A stretch of DNA of 64,000 bases from Tsukamurella pseudospumae. GTDB lineage: Bacteria; Actinomycetota; Actinomycetes; Mycobacteriales; Mycobacteriaceae. Location of the stretch: positions 1 through 64,000 of the forward strand of contig NZ_LSRE01000010.1 of NCBI RefSeq assembly GCF_001575205.1, read 5' to 3'. Of the stretch, positions 15,811 to 26,305 are shown in pieces. The position numbers and the translations under genes are program-made. The first letter of the stretch is position 1. Every line of letters starts with the position of its first letter. Under the pieces are notes generated by a model. It did not search any database. It had not been told where the DNA came from and was given only the letters and a program-made list of their open reading frames with translations.

Positions 15811-17325
15811 CTACTGGGGCGTGGCACCGTCCGCCGGCACCAGGGTGCGCGCGGAGGCCAGGCGACCGAGGGTCCGCTCCCGCCCGAGCAGCTCCAGCGA
15901 CTCGAACAGGGGCGGGCTGATCGGCGAGCCGGTGACGCCCACCCGGATCGGCGCGTAGGCCTTGCGGGGCTTGAGCTCCAGCTCGTCGATCAGTGTGCTC
16001 TTGAGCGCGTCCTCGATCGACTCGGTGGTCCAGTCCGTGACGCCGGCGAGCGCCTCCGAGGCGGCGTCCAGCACCTGCCCCGCGTCGGCCTTGATGTTCT
16101 TGGCCGCTGCCGCGTCGTCGACCCGGAACTCGGCCTCGTCGACATAGAGGAACTTCAGCAGGTCCCACGCGTCCGAGAGGACCACGATACGGGTCTGCAC
16201 GAGCTCCGCCACGGTCGGGAACTCCGGGCCGAGGCGGGCACCGTCGACGAAGCCCCGCTCGACGAGGAAGGACCGCAGGCGGGCCTCGAAGTCCGCCGGC
16301 GTGAGCAGCCGGATGTGCTCGGCGTTGATCGCGTCGGCCTTCTTCTGGTCGAACCGGGCCGGGTTGGAGTTCACCCGGTGCACGTCGAACGCGGCGATCA
16401 TCTCATCGAGGCTGAACACGTCGTTATCGGCGGAGATGCCCCAGCCGAGCAGCGCGAGGTAGTTGAGCAGCCCCTCCGGAATGAAGCCGCGGTCGCGGTG
16501 ATGGAACAGGTTGGACTCGGGGTCGCGCTTGGAGAGCTTCTTATTGCCCTCCCCCATCACGAAGGGCAGGTGCCCGAACTCGGGCGTCCGCTCCGCGACG
16601 CCGATCGCCACCAGCGCCTCGTACAGCGCGAGCTGCCGCGGCGTGGAGCTGAGCAGGTCCTCGCCGCGCAGGACGTGCGTGATCTTCATCATCGCGTCGT
16701 CGACGGGGTTGACCAGGGTGTACAGCGGGTCGCCGTTCGCGCGGGTGAGGGCGAAGTCGGGGACGCTGCCCGCGGCGAAGGTGGTCTCGCCGCGCACCAT
16801 GTCGTTCCAGGTGAAGTCGTGGTCGGGCATGCGCAGGCGCACGACGGGGCTGCGGCCCCCGGCGAGGTAGGCGGCCTTCTGCTCCGCCGTGAGGTCGCGA
16901 TCGAAGTTGTCGTAGCCCAGCTTCGGGTTGCGGCCGGCGGCGACGTGCCGCGCCTCCACCTCCTCCGGGGTCGAGAAGGCCTCGTAGGCGTAGCCGCCCT
17001 CGACAAGGCGCCGCACGACGTCCAGGTGCAGATCCTTGCGTTCCGACTGCCGGTACGGCCCGTACGGCCCGCCAACCTCGGGCCCCTCGTCCCAGTCCAG
17101 GCCGAGCCAGCGCAGCGATTCGAGGATCGCGGCGTAGCTCTCCTCGCTGTCTCGGGCGGCGTCGGTGTCCTCGATCCGGAAGACGAAGGTGCCGCCGGTG
17201 TGTCGCGCGTGGGCGAAGTTGAACAGCGCGGTGCGCACCATGCCGACGTGCGGCGTGCCGGTGGGCGACGGGCAGAAGCGCACGCGCACGGGCGCGTTCG
17301 ACGGTGCGGGGGTCGAGTCAGTCAC
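15811..17325 (-). CDS. gltX: Glutamyl-tRNA synthetase
   Basis: Class I aminoacyl-tRNA synthetase that charges tRNA-Glu. The 504-residue protein has the HIGH-like [18 protein letters not shown] and the KMSKS-like GNKKLSKRD. The GTG at 17325 is supported by TACGCT at 17333-17338, 7 nt upstream, in the leaderless pattern; a longer in-frame reading enters the FAH gene. Its substrate tRNA-Glu genes lie just downstream. Confidence 0.96.
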   Translation of the reverse strand: MTDSTPAPSNAPVRVRFCPSPTGTPHVGMVRTALFNFAHARHTGGTFVFRIEDTDAARDSEESYAAILESLRWLGLDWDEGPEVGGPYGPYRQSERKDLHLDVVRRLVEGGYAYEAFSTPEEVEARHVAAGRNPKLGYDNFDRDLTAEQKAAYLAGGRSPVVRLRMPDHDFTWNDMVRGETTFAAGSVPDFALTRANGDPLYTLVNPVDDAMMKITHVLRGEDLLSSTPRQLALYEALVAIGVAERTPEFGHLPFVMGEGNKKLSKRDPESNLFHHRDRGFIPEGLLNYLALLGWGISADNDVFSLDEMIAAFDVHRVNSNPARFDQKKADAINAEHIRLLTPADFEARLRSFLVERGFVDGARLGPEFPTVAELVQTRIVVLSDAWDLLKFLYVDEAEFRVDDAAAAKNIKADAGQVLDAASEALAGVTDWTTESIEDALKSTLIDELELKPRKAYAPIRVGVTGSPISPPLFESLELLGRERTLGRLASARTLVPADGATPQ

Positions 17326-17348
17326 GCCGTCCAGCGTAGTCGGCGCGC

Positions 17349-18122
17349 CTATCGGTCCTCGGCGAGGCTGGTGAGCGTGCCGATGCCCTCGACGGTGACC
17401 GCCACGTGCTGCCCGGCGGTGATCGGGCCGACGCCCTCCGGCGTGCCGGTGAGGATCACATCGCCCGGCAACAGGGTCATCACGGACGAGATCCACTCGA
17501 CGATGTCGCCGATGGAGTGGATCATCAGCGAGGTGCGGGAGTCCTGCTTGATCTGGCCGTCGAGCTCGGTGTAGATCCGCGCGTCCGACGGGTCGAACTC
17601 CGTCTCGATCCACGGGCCGAGCGGGCAGAACGTGTCGTAGCCCTTGCCGCGCGTCCACTGACCGTCGTGCTGCTGCTGATCGCGCGCGGTGACATCGTTC
17701 GCGACGGTGTACCCCAGGATCACGTCCTTCGCGCGCGCGGCCGGCACGTCGCGGCAGGGCTGGCCGATCACGACGGCGAGCTCGCCCTCGTAGTCCACCT
17801 GCTGCGAGCTGCGGGGCAGCTTGATCGGCGCGAGCGGGCCGATGATCGAGGTGTTGGGCTTGATGAAGATCACCGGATCCTTGGGCGCCTCGCCGCCCAT
17901 CTCCGCCGCGTGCGCCGCGTAGTTCTTGCCGATGCAGACCACCTTGCTGGCGAGGATCGGCGCGAGCAGGCGCACGTCGTCCAGCGCCCAGCTACGGCCG
18001 GTGAACTCCGGTGTGCCGAAAGGATGCTCGGAGATCTCGCGGGCCCGAGCACCATCCTCCGGGTCACCCTCGATGGCCGCGAACGCGACCCCGTCACTGC
18101 TGGCGATTCGTGCAAGGCGCAT
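17349..18122 (-). CDS. Fumarylacetoacetate hydrolase (FAH) family protein
   Basis: 257-residue member of the FAH / 2-hydroxyhepta-2,4-diene-1,7-dioate isomerase family, metal-dependent hydrolases of C-C bonds in beta-diketones (Rv2993c-like by position). The core is visible: [17 protein letters not shown], then [11 protein letters not shown] with metal-binding acids, and [20 protein letters not shown]. Exact substrate unknown. The start is leaderless (TAGGCT 6 nt before the ATG). It lies 23 nt before gltX and diverges from the MFS gene. Confidence 0.88.
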   Translation of the reverse strand: MRLARIASSDGVAFAAIEGDPEDGARAREISEHPFGTPEFTGRSWALDDVRLLAPILASKVVCIGKNYAAHAAEMGGEAPKDPVIFIKPNTSIIGPLAPIKLPRSSQQVDYEGELAVVIGQPCRDVPAARAKDVILGYTVANDVTARDQQQHDGQWTRGKGYDTFCPLGPWIETEFDPSDARIYTELDGQIKQDSRTSLMIHSIGDIVEWISSVMTLLPGDVILTGTPEGVGPITAGQHVAVTVEGIGTLTSLAEDR

Positions 18123-18211
18123 ACGGCAAGCCTACCGGTCGACGGCAATACTTCGACCAGCTAGGCTTCATCTCACAATGTAAGCTACGCGTTCCACTGA
18201 TTGGGATTCAT

Positions 18212-19426
18212 ATGGAGATGTCAGCCGCCCGCCGCTGGTGGATCCTGGTGGTGTCGATGACCGCCGCGATCACCACGACCGCCGCCGTGAACGCCGCCGC
18301 GTTCCTCATCCCGCAGCTCATCCGCAGCGGCCTCCCGGTGCAGAGTGCGGGCCTGTTCGCCGCAGCGGCGCCCGCGGGCCTGCTGCTCACGACGATCCTG
18401 TGGGGCGCCCTCATCGACCGGTACGGCGAGCGGCGGGTCCTGCTGATCAGCATGGCGGGGGCAGCAATCGCGCTGGCGGCCACCGTCGCGTCGTTCGCGA
18501 CGCGCGCCCCGCTGTACCTATCGGCGATCGGCCTCTTCTTCGCCTCCGCGATGGCCGCCAGCGGGAACGGCGCGAGCGGCCGGATCGTGGTCGGCTGGTT
18601 CCCCGCATCCAGCCGCGGCACCGCCATGGGGATCAGGCAGACCTCGCAACCCCTGGGCATCGCGATCCTGTCGCTCACGATGCCGTTGCTGGCCAATCGC
18701 ATCGGCCTCACCGCGGCGATGACGGTCCCACTGATCGTGGCCGTCGTGTCCCTGATCCTGGTGTGGGTGTTCATCATCGACCCGCCCCGCCCCGAGGCCG
18801 GGCCGGCGGCGACCGCGGCGCAGGTGAACCCCTACCGGGAGGACTCCTTCCTCGTCCGTATCCACGCCGTGTCGCTGCTCCTGGTCCTGCCGCAGGGCGC
18901 GATCTGGACCTGGGGCATCACGTGGCTGATCGTCGGCCTGCACTGGGCGCCGGCGACGGCGGGTCTCCTGATCTCGGTGAGCCAGCTGTTCGGCGCCCTC
19001 GGACGGATCGCCGCGGGCGCATGGTCGGACCGACTGGGATCGCGCACCGCCCCGATCCGGTGGATCGCACTGGCGGCCGCCGCAGCGGTGGGCGGACTGG
19101 GCGCGCTCGCCGCGATCGGCTCCCCTGTCGCAGTGGTGGTGTTCCTGATCGCCTCAGTGGTCACCGTCGCCGATAACGGGCTGGCCTTCACCGCCATCGC
19201 CGAGAAGGCCGGCCCGTTCTACAGCGGTCGCGCGCTGGGCATCCAGAACACCGGACAGTTCGTCGCCACGACCGCGGCCGGGCCGATCCTGGGTGCCCTG
19301 ATCCACGCGACGAGCTTCGGCGCCGCCTTCGCGATCGTGGCCCTGGCGCCGCTGCTCGCCTATCCGCTCGTCCCCTCCGACGCGAAGCCCGCGGACCTGC
19401 CGGAGGCGGCACCGTCGACCCCCTGA
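18212..19426 (+). CDS. MFS transporter, 12-helix type
   Basis: 404-residue major facilitator with about 12 hydrophobic segments and the loop 2-3 motif GALIDRYGERRVLL, repeated less well in the second half as AGAWSDRLGSR. Rv2994 holds the same place in M. tuberculosis. Substrate unknown. The ATG at 18212 gives MEMSAARRWW; the next ATG at 18218 is also possible. It ends at the 23-bp palindrome that separates it from leuB. Confidence 0.85.
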   Translation: MEMSAARRWWILVVSMTAAITTTAAVNAAAFLIPQLIRSGLPVQSAGLFAAAAPAGLLLTTILWGALIDRYGERRVLLISMAGAAIALAATVASFATRAPLYLSAIGLFFASAMAASGNGASGRIVVGWFPASSRGTAMGIRQTSQPLGIAILSLTMPLLANRIGLTAAMTVPLIVAVVSLILVWVFIIDPPRPEAGPAATAAQVNPYREDSFLVRIHAVSLLLVLPQGAIWTWGITWLIVGLHWAPATAGLLISVSQLFGALGRIAAGAWSDRLGSRTAPIRWIALAAAAAVGGLGALAAIGSPVAVVVFLIASVVTVADNGLAFTAIAEKAGPFYSGRALGIQNTGQFVATTAAGPILGALIHATSFGAAFAIVALAPLLAYPLVPSDAKPADLPEAAPSTP

Positions 19427-19429
19427 AAG

Positions 19430-19494
19430 TGACTTAACAGCGTTAGCCCATAGAGAACCCGCAGGTGGAGATATGGGCTAACGCTGTTAAGTCA
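19430..19494. repeat. Perfect 23-bp palindromic element between MFS and leuB
   Basis: Positions 19430-19452 and 19472-19494 are exact reverse complements with a 19-nt spacer. Placed between the ends of two convergent genes, it could act as a bidirectional terminator, though there is no T-tract. Its core TTAACAGCGTTAGCCCA is the same as the outer tips of the inverted repeats at 51319 and 52399, so it belongs to a repeat family. Confidence 0.9.
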
Positions 19495-19504
19495 GGGGTG
19501 GGGG

Positions 19505-20524
19505 TTACGCCGTGAGGGCGGCGGCGATACGGTCGCCGACCTCGGCGGTGCGGATCGGGGCGTCACCGCGGGCGGCGAGGTCCGCGGTCACCGCGTCCTC
19601 GATGCGCTGCGCGCCCTCGGCGTTACCGAGGTGCCGCAGCAACATCGCCGCCGACAGGATGGCCGCGGTGGGATCCGCGACGCCCTGGCCGACGATGTCC
19701 GGGGCGCTGCCGTGCACAGGCTCGAACATCGACGGGTTGGTGCCCGTCGCGTCGATGTTGCCCGACGCGGCGAGGCCGATGCCGCCGGAGATCGCGCCGG
19801 CCTCGTCGGTGAGGATGTCGCCGAAGAGGTTGTCGGTGACGATCACGTCGAACCGCGACGGGTCGGTCACCAGGTAGATCGTCGCCGCGTCGATGTGGCT
19901 GTAATCCACCGCGACGTCAGGGAACTCCTGCGCCACCTCGTCGACGGTGCGCTGCCACAGCGAGCCGCCGAAGACGAGCACGTTCGTCTTGTGCACCAGC
20001 GTCAGCTTCTTCCGCCGGGTGCGCGCCAGCTCGAAGGCGAAGCGCACCACGCGCTCCGCGCCGAACCGGGTGTTGACCGAGGTCTCGTTGGCGACCTCCT
20101 GCGGGGTGCCGACCCGGATCGCGCCGCCGTTGCCCGTGTACGCGCCCTCGGTGCCCTCGCGGACCACGACGAAGTCGATCTCGCCCGGGTTCTTCAGGGG
20201 CGACTCGACGCCCGGGAAGAGCTTCGACGGGCGCAGGTTCACGTGGTGGTCCAGCGCGAAGCGCATCTTCAGCAGCAGCCCGCGCTCGAGCACGCCCGGC
20301 GGGACCTTGCGCGGGTCGCCGATGGCGCCGAGCAGGATCGCATCGTGCTCGCGCAGCGACGCCAGGTCCTCGTCGGTGAGCAGCTCGCCGTTGCGCTCGT
20401 AGCGGCGCGCGCCCAGGTCGTACTCGGTGGTCTCGATCTCGCCGACCACCGCGCGCAGCACCTTGAGCGCCTCCGCCGTCACCTCGGGGCCGATGCCGTC
20501 CCCGCCGATCACCGCGAGCTTCAC
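19505..20524 (-). CDS. leuB: 3-isopropylmalate dehydrogenase
   Basis: NAD-dependent oxidative decarboxylation of 3-isopropylmalate in leucine synthesis. 339 residues with [17 protein letters not shown] at the N-terminus, the catalytic region [23 protein letters not shown] and the nucleotide loop [14 protein letters not shown]. The GTG start at 20524 overlaps the serA stop by 4 nt (GTGA), so leuB is translationally coupled to serA. Confidence 0.96.
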   Translation of the reverse strand: MKLAVIGGDGIGPEVTAEALKVLRAVVGEIETTEYDLGARRYERNGELLTDEDLASLREHDAILLGAIGDPRKVPPGVLERGLLLKMRFALDHHVNLRPSKLFPGVESPLKNPGEIDFVVVREGTEGAYTGNGGAIRVGTPQEVANETSVNTRFGAERVVRFAFELARTRRKKLTLVHKTNVLVFGGSLWQRTVDEVAQEFPDVAVDYSHIDAATIYLVTDPSRFDVIVTDNLFGDILTDEAGAISGGIGLAASGNIDATGTNPSMFEPVHGSAPDIVGQGVADPTAAILSAAMLLRHLGNAEGAQRIEDAVTADLAARGDAPIRTAEVGDRIAAALTA

Positions 20525-22107
20525 GAGAGATCCACCTGCGCGATGGTGGTGGCCGCGACGGCCTCACCGATGGCCTGCTGGACCTCGGCGGGCACGGCCT
20601 GGCTGACGCGCAGCAGCACCGTCGCCCCGTCGCCCTCGGCGTCCTGGCTGAGCGCAGCGGCCTGGATGTCGATGCCGGCATCGCCGAGGAGCGTGCCGAT
20701 CTTGCCCAGCGAGCCCGGCTGATCGCCGTAGGCGATGAACAGGTTCAGGCCCTCGGCGCGCAGGTCGAAGTTGCGGCCGTTGATGTTGGTGACCTTCTCC
20801 ACCCGGCCCAGGCCCGACAGGGTGCCCGAGACGTTCGCGACCGTGCCATCGCCGTACACGGCGCGCACGTCCACGAGGCTGCGGTGGTTGGGGCTCTCGG
20901 AGACCTTCTCGAGCTCGACGGTGACCCCGCGCTCCTCCGCCAGGGCGGGGGCGTTGACGAAGGTGACCGCGTCCTCGATGACGGCGGAGAACAGGCCGCG
21001 CAGCGCCGAGAGCTGCAGGATGTCGACGTTCTCGCTGGCCAGTTCACCACGGACGGTGACGCCGATCTTCTCAGGCAGCTGGCCGGGCAGGCCGCCGAGC
21101 AGCACGCCGAGCTTGCGGGTGAGCTCGAGCCAGGGCGCGACCTCCTCGTCGACGGCGCCGCCCTTGACGTTCACGGCGTCCGGGACGAACTCGCCGGCCA
21201 GGGCCAGACGCACGCTCTTGGCGACGTCGGTGCCGGCGCGGTCCTGGGCCTCCGAGGTGGAGGCGCCGAGGTGCGGCGTCACGACGACCTGGGGCAGCTC
21301 GAACAGCGGGCTGTCCGTGCAGGGCTCGGTCTCGAAGACGTCGAGGCCGGCGCCGAAGACCCGACCCGAGGTGATCGCGTCCGCGAGGGCCTGCTCGTCG
21401 ACGAGGCCGCCGCGGGCGGCGTTGACGATGATGACGCCCTGCTTGGCCTTGGCCAGGAGCTCGCGGCCGATGAGGCCCTTGGTCTCCGGGGTCTTGGGCA
21501 GGTGCACCGAGATGAAGTCGGCGCGCTCGACGAGCTCGTCGATGCTGACCAGCTCGATGCCGAGCTGCGCGGCGCGGGCCGGGCTGACATAGGGGTCGTA
21601 CGCGATGATCTTGGTCTCGAACGCGGCGAGGCGCTGCGCCACGAGCTGGCCGATGCGGCCCATGCCGACGACGCCCACGGTCTTGCCGAGGATCTCGACG
21701 CCGTTGAACGAGCTGCGCTTCCAGGTGTGCTCGCGCAGGGTCTTGTCCGCGGCGGGGATCTGGCGCGCGGTCGCGAGCATCAGCGCGACAGCGTGCTCGG
21801 CGGCGGTGTGGATGTTCGAGGTGGGGGCGTTCACCACGAGGACGCCGCGCTCGGTGGCGGCGGGCACGTCCACGTTGTCAAGGCCGACGCCGGCGCGGGC
21901 GACGATCTTGAGCTTGGTGGCGGCGGCGAGGACCTCCGCGTCGACGGTGGTCGCGGAGCGCACGAGCAGCGCGTCGGCCTCGGGGACCGCGGCGAGCAGC
22001 GCGGGGCGGTCGGGGCCGTCGACCCACTTCACCTCGACGTCGTCACCGAGCGCCTCCACAGTCGACGGTGCCAGCTTGTCGGCGATCAATACCACGGGAC
22101 GGGTCAC
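20521..22107 (-). CDS. serA: D-3-phosphoglycerate dehydrogenase
   Basis: First enzyme of serine synthesis. 528 residues of the long type: a substrate/NAD-binding core with [26 protein letters not shown] and [13 protein letters not shown], then an allosteric substrate-binding (ASB) domain and a C-terminal ACT domain (about 455-528). The GTG start has GAGGAG 6 nt upstream. It forms an operon with leuB, as in other Mycobacteriales. Confidence 0.96.
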   Translation of the reverse strand: MTRPVVLIADKLAPSTVEALGDDVEVKWVDGPDRPALLAAVPEADALLVRSATTVDAEVLAAATKLKIVARAGVGLDNVDVPAATERGVLVVNAPTSNIHTAAEHAVALMLATARQIPAADKTLREHTWKRSSFNGVEILGKTVGVVGMGRIGQLVAQRLAAFETKIIAYDPYVSPARAAQLGIELVSIDELVERADFISVHLPKTPETKGLIGRELLAKAKQGVIIVNAARGGLVDEQALADAITSGRVFGAGLDVFETEPCTDSPLFELPQVVVTPHLGASTSEAQDRAGTDVAKSVRLALAGEFVPDAVNVKGGAVDEEVAPWLELTRKLGVLLGGLPGQLPEKIGVTVRGELASENVDILQLSALRGLFSAVIEDAVTFVNAPALAEERGVTVELEKVSESPNHRSLVDVRAVYGDGTVANVSGTLSGLGRVEKVTNINGRNFDLRAEGLNLFIAYGDQPGSLGKIGTLLGDAGIDIQAAALSQDAEGDGATVLLRVSQAVPAEVQQAIGEAVAATTIAQVDLS

Positions 22108-22120
22108 TTGCGCTCCTCAT

Positions 22121-23575
22121 TCACGGTGCCGGTTGCACCGTCAGCTTAGTGACCTGGTGCTCGGCGGAACTCGGGCGGGTCGCGCGGCGCCGCGCATCGA
22201 GCACCGCGCAGCCGAGCCCCGCGACGAACATCGCGAGGCACAACGCCAGCGCGAGAACCAGTCCGCCCGCGTCGTGCGGGCGGGCCAGGTACAGGCCCGA
22301 CGTCGCAGTGAGGGCCACCGTCGCCGACAGTCGCTGCACCAACTGGAGGAAGCCCGCCGCCACGCCGTTCGCGGCGGGCGGGGCGTACTCCAGCGTCAGG
22401 GCCCGATTGGGGGCGTCGACGAGGCCCGACGCCACGCCCGAGGCGGTGGACAGGGCCGCGACCACGATCAGCACGCCCGGGCCGCTGAGCACGCCGACGG
22501 CGCTCACGTAGGCGACGACGATCACGGCCTCGGCGACCAGCGCCCAGACCACGGTCGCCCGGCCGAACCTCGCGGCGACCCGCCACCCGACCCCGGAGGA
22601 CGCCGCCATGGCCAGACCGCCGCCCACCAGCACCAGGGCCGCGTGCAGGGCGCTGAGCCCCTGGCGCTCGATCAGATACATCGTGAGGACGGTGTTCGCG
22701 GACAGCGCCGCACCAAAGTAGAAGGTCGCCACGCCGGCACCGAGCGTGAAGCCGCGTGCGGCCAGCAGCTCGGGGACGAGCACCGGGGTACCGCCGCGGC
22801 GCGCGTAGCCGCGCTCCCAGCGCACGAGGAGCACGACGATCACTCCGGCCGCGACGACGCAGGCGGCGGCGCCCACCGCTCCGAGGCGCGCGACGAGCGG
22901 GACCAGCACCAGCAGCACCGCGGCGGCCAGCAGCGCGAGCCCGACGAGGTCGAACCGGGCCGCGCCGCGCGGCGCACCGTCGCGGCGCAGGAACACCGCG
23001 GCACCCACCAGCGCGAGCACCCCGAACGGGACGTTGAGCGCGAGCGCCCACCGCCAGCCGGTCTCCTCCCCCGCCAGGCCGAGCACCAGGCCCCCGGTCA
23101 CCGGCCCGGCCACGCCCGCCAGCCCGATCGCCACGCCGTAGGCGGCGAGCGCGCGGGCCCGGAGCACCCCGGTGAACCGATCGGCGATGATGCCCAACAC
23201 CTGCGAGCTGATGACGCCGGCGGCGACGCCCTGCAGCAGGCGCGCGGCCACGACCTGCCAGGCCCCGTCCGCGAGGGCGGAGACCAGCGCCGACGACGAG
23301 AACACCGCGACCCCGCCCAGGAACAGCCTGCGCCGGCCCAGCACGTCGCCGAGCCGGCCCGCCGGAACCAGCGCCAGTCCGAAACCCAGGGAGTAGGCGG
23401 CGAGCACCCATTGCGTCTGACCGGGGGTGGCATCGAGCTGCGCGCGCAGCGCGGGGAGGGAGACCGCGACCGCACCCGAATCGAGCAGCGTCGCGAATCC
23501 CGCGAGGCAGCACACCAGCACCTCCCACCGGGCCCGGCCCCGCGGCCCCGGCGGCGCGGTTCCCCCGTTTCGCAT
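22121..23575 (-). CDS. MFS transporter, 14-helix DHA2 (EmrB/QacA) type
   Basis: 484-residue exporter-type protein with about 14 hydrophobic segments, AGRLGDVLGRRRLFLGG between helices 2 and 3 and a GVAGPVTGGLVLG motif-C region in helix 5, which marks drug/H+ antiporters. Substrate unknown. The ATG at 23575 (MRNGGTAPPG) is the best start; the reading frame stays open far upstream. It ends 13 nt before serA and diverges from the monooxygenase pair at 23711. Confidence 0.85.
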   Translation of the reverse strand: MRNGGTAPPGPRGRARWEVLVCCLAGFATLLDSGAVAVSLPALRAQLDATPGQTQWVLAAYSLGFGLALVPAGRLGDVLGRRRLFLGGVAVFSSSALVSALADGAWQVVAARLLQGVAAGVISSQVLGIIADRFTGVLRARALAAYGVAIGLAGVAGPVTGGLVLGLAGEETGWRWALALNVPFGVLALVGAAVFLRRDGAPRGAARFDLVGLALLAAAVLLVLVPLVARLGAVGAAACVVAAGVIVVLLVRWERGYARRGGTPVLVPELLAARGFTLGAGVATFYFGAALSANTVLTMYLIERQGLSALHAALVLVGGGLAMAASSGVGWRVAARFGRATVVWALVAEAVIVVAYVSAVGVLSGPGVLIVVAALSTASGVASGLVDAPNRALTLEYAPPAANGVAAGFLQLVQRLSATVALTATSGLYLARPHDAGGLVLALALCLAMFVAGLGCAVLDARRRATRPSSAEHQVTKLTVQPAP

Positions 23576-23710
23576 CGTCTCCACGGCGAGTGCAAACCCT
23601 CGGTGGCCGTGGACATTTCCCCCAGATCGGGATGATCCGAATCGTTGACGCCGGGCGGGCGCGGGACGAACGTGAGTGTCCAGATCCGATGACCACGAGA
23701 CGGGAACCAC

Positions 23711-24931
23711 ATGGCGCAGAACGCATCCTCCTCCGCGGACCGGCCGACGGGAGGGACGCCGGAGCTGCATCTCGGCGTCGCGCTGGACGGCGCGGGATGG
23801 CACCCGGCCGCCTGGCGCGAACCCGCCGCGCGGCCGCGGGAACTCGGGTCGGCGGGGTACTGGACCGACCTCGCGAGCGAGGCCGAGACCGGGCTGCTCG
23901 ACTTCGTCTCGATCGAGGACGCCCTGCGCGTACCGTCGCACGACGTCGGCCGGGTCCGCAGTCGCGTCGACGCGCACCTCATCGCGGCGCTGGTCGCCCC
24001 GACGACCTCCCACATCGGCCTGATACCGACCGTGACGACGACGCACACCGAGCCCTTCCACGTCTCCACCGCGATCGCGACGCTCGACTACACCTCGCGC
24101 GGCCGCGCGGGCTGGCAGCCCCGGATCTCGCCGACCGCGGCGGAGGCGGCGCATTTCGGGCGCCGGACCATCGCGGACCCGACACCCGCCGAGCTCGCCG
24201 GTTCGCAGCCGTCGCAGGCCCTCGTCGACCTGTTCGACGAGGCCGCCGACGCCGTGGAGGTCGCCCGCCGCCTGTGGGACAGCTGGGAGGACGACGCGGA
24301 GATCCGGGACGTCGCGACGCGCCGCTTCATCGACCGGGACAAGCTGCACCGCGCGGACTTCTCCGGGCGCTTCTTCTCGGTCCGCGGGCCGTCGATCACG
24401 CCGCGACCGCCCCAGGGGCAGCCGGTGGTGGCGGCGCTGGGACACGCTCCGGTTCCGTACGAGTTCGCCGCCCGCGCCGCCGACCTGTTGTTCGTGACCC
24501 CCACGCTCGCGGACGGGCCCGCCCCCGTCCTCGCCCTGGTCGACGAGGCCGTGCGGCGCGCGGGGCGCGACGGGGAGCGGCTGCGGGTGTACGGCGATGT
24601 GGTCGTGTTCCTCAACAGCGGAACCGAATCCGGCGCCGAGCGCCTGGCCCGGCTCGACGCGGCCGCCGGATCCCCGTTCACCTCCGACGCCGCGATCTTC
24701 GCCGGCTCCGCGGACGACCTCGCCGACCTGCTCCTCGACTGGTCGGACGCCGGCGTGGACGGGGTGCGCCTGCGCCCCGGTGCGCTGCCCGACGACCTCA
24801 CCGCGATCACCCGCCGCCTGGTCCCGGCGCTGCAGGCGCGCGGCCGATTCCGCACGGGGTACCCCGACGGTCCGCTCCGTGCCCTGCTGGGCCTGCCGTC
24901 GACCGTCCCCAACCGCTACGCGACCGTCTGA
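23711..24931 (+). CDS. LLM-class flavin-dependent monooxygenase
   Basis: 406-residue luciferase-like (bacterial luciferase/alkanesulfonate monooxygenase fold) protein. Visible are LHLGVALDGAGWHPAAWREPAARP, FVSIEDAL, the ARPRELG region and LDYTSRGRAGWQPRISPT, typical of FMNH2-dependent enzymes near sulfur or organic-nitrogen genes. It is followed after 9 nt by a second LLM enzyme; the two probably act on related substrates. No flavin reductase is seen beside them. The substrate cannot be named. Confidence 0.85.
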   Translation: MAQNASSSADRPTGGTPELHLGVALDGAGWHPAAWREPAARPRELGSAGYWTDLASEAETGLLDFVSIEDALRVPSHDVGRVRSRVDAHLIAALVAPTTSHIGLIPTVTTTHTEPFHVSTAIATLDYTSRGRAGWQPRISPTAAEAAHFGRRTIADPTPAELAGSQPSQALVDLFDEAADAVEVARRLWDSWEDDAEIRDVATRRFIDRDKLHRADFSGRFFSVRGPSITPRPPQGQPVVAALGHAPVPYEFAARAADLLFVTPTLADGPAPVLALVDEAVRRAGRDGERLRVYGDVVVFLNSGTESGAERLARLDAAAGSPFTSDAAIFAGSADDLADLLLDWSDAGVDGVRLRPGALPDDLTAITRRLVPALQARGRFRTGYPDGPLRALLGLPSTVPNRYATV

Positions 24932-24940
24932 GGAGACGCC

Positions 24941-26305
24941 ATGAGCGAGAACAAGAAGCAGGTCATCCTAGGCGCCTACCTGGGCGGGGTGAACCACCAC
25001 ACGGCGTGGTGGCACCCGGACGCGGGAAGCCAGATCGACTTCAGCAGCTTCGAACACACGGCGCGCACCGCCGAGCGGGGCCGGTTCGACTTCTTCTTCC
25101 TCGCCGAGGGCCTGATCCTGCGCGAGCGCGCCGGGCAGGTCTTCGACCAGGACATCATCGGACGCCCCGACACCTTCACGGTGCTGGCGTCGCTGGCCGC
25201 CGTCACGCGGCATCTGGGCCTCGCCGGCACCGTCAACGCGACGTTCAACGAGCCCTACGAGCTGGCGCGCCGGTTCGCGAGCCTGGACCAGCTCTCCGGC
25301 GGCCGCGCCGCGTGGAACGTGGTGACCTCCTTCGACGCGTTCACCGGCCAGAACTTCCGGCGCGGCGGCTACCTGGACCCGGCCGACCGGTACGTGCGCG
25401 CCGAGGAGACCCTCGAGGCGGTCCGGGCGCTGTGGGACAGCTGGGGCGAGGCCGAGCCCCTGGCGGACAAGACCGGCGGCCGCTTCGTCGCCGATCCGGG
25501 TACCGGCGACTTCGGCATCCGCGGCGAGCAGTTCGACATCGAGGGCACGTTCACGGTGCCGCGCAGCCCGCAGGGTCGCCCGGTGGTCCTGCAGGCGGGC
25601 GTCTCGCCGCAGGGCCGGCAGTTCGCCGCCGCGAACGCCGACGCGATCTTCTCCCCCTACGGCAAGCTCCCCGAGGCCGCGGATTTCTACCGCGACATCA
25701 AGTCCCGCGCGGTGGCCGCGGGCCGCGGCGCCGACGACATCAAGATCCTGCCGTCCGCGAGCTTCGTCCTCGGCGACACCCCGGCGGACGCCGCCGAGAA
25801 GCACCGCGAGGTGGTGCACGGTCAGGTGACCGGGCAGACGGCCCTGATCCTGTTGGAGCAGATCTGGAACCGCGACCTGTCGGACGTCGACCCCGACGGC
25901 CCGGTCCCCGCCATCGATCCCGACCCGGAGGCGCCGCCGATCATCCAGGGTCGCGCCTTCGTCCACCAGGACCGGTTCGCGACGGCGCAGCGGCTGCGCG
26001 AGGTCGGCGAGGCGAAGAAGCTGTCGCTGCGCGAGGTGGTGATCGACCAGTTCGAGCGCGGGCCGCTGATCGGCACGCCGGAGCAGGTCGCCGCGCAGAT
26101 CGACGATTTCGTCCAGAAGGACGGGTCCGACGGCTTCATCCTCGGCTCGCACCTGGTGCCGACCGGGCTCGACGAGTTCGTCGATCGCGTCGTGCCGCTG
26201 CTGCAGGACCGCGGGGTCCTGCGGGCCGACTACGCCGAGGCGAGCACGCTGCGCGACAACCTGGGGCTCCCGGTGCCGCACCGCCGAGTGCAGGCGCGCG
26301 CCTAG
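24941..26305 (+). CDS. NtaA/SnaA/DszA-family FMN-dependent monooxygenase
   Basis: 454-residue member of the nitrilotriacetate monooxygenase component A family. Typical segments are GGVNHHTAWWHPDAG, ARTAERGRFDFFFLAEG, LDQLSGGRAAWNVVTS and RSPQGRPVVLQAGVS. Such enzymes use FMNH2 from a separate reductase to oxidise xenobiotic or sulfur/nitrogen compounds. It is the second gene of a two-gene unit with the preceding LLM enzyme. Its 3' end overlaps the convergent PucR gene by 4 nt. Confidence 0.88.
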   Translation: MSENKKQVILGAYLGGVNHHTAWWHPDAGSQIDFSSFEHTARTAERGRFDFFFLAEGLILRERAGQVFDQDIIGRPDTFTVLASLAAVTRHLGLAGTVNATFNEPYELARRFASLDQLSGGRAAWNVVTSFDAFTGQNFRRGGYLDPADRYVRAEETLEAVRALWDSWGEAEPLADKTGGRFVADPGTGDFGIRGEQFDIEGTFTVPRSPQGRPVVLQAGVSPQGRQFAAANADAIFSPYGKLPEAADFYRDIKSRAVAAGRGADDIKILPSASFVLGDTPADAAEKHREVVHGQVTGQTALILLEQIWNRDLSDVDPDGPVPAIDPDPEAPPIIQGRAFVHQDRFATAQRLREVGEAKKLSLREVVIDQFERGPLIGTPEQVAAQIDDFVQKDGSDGFILGSHLVPTGLDEFVDRVVPLLQDRGVLRADYAEASTLRDNLGLPVPHRRVQARA

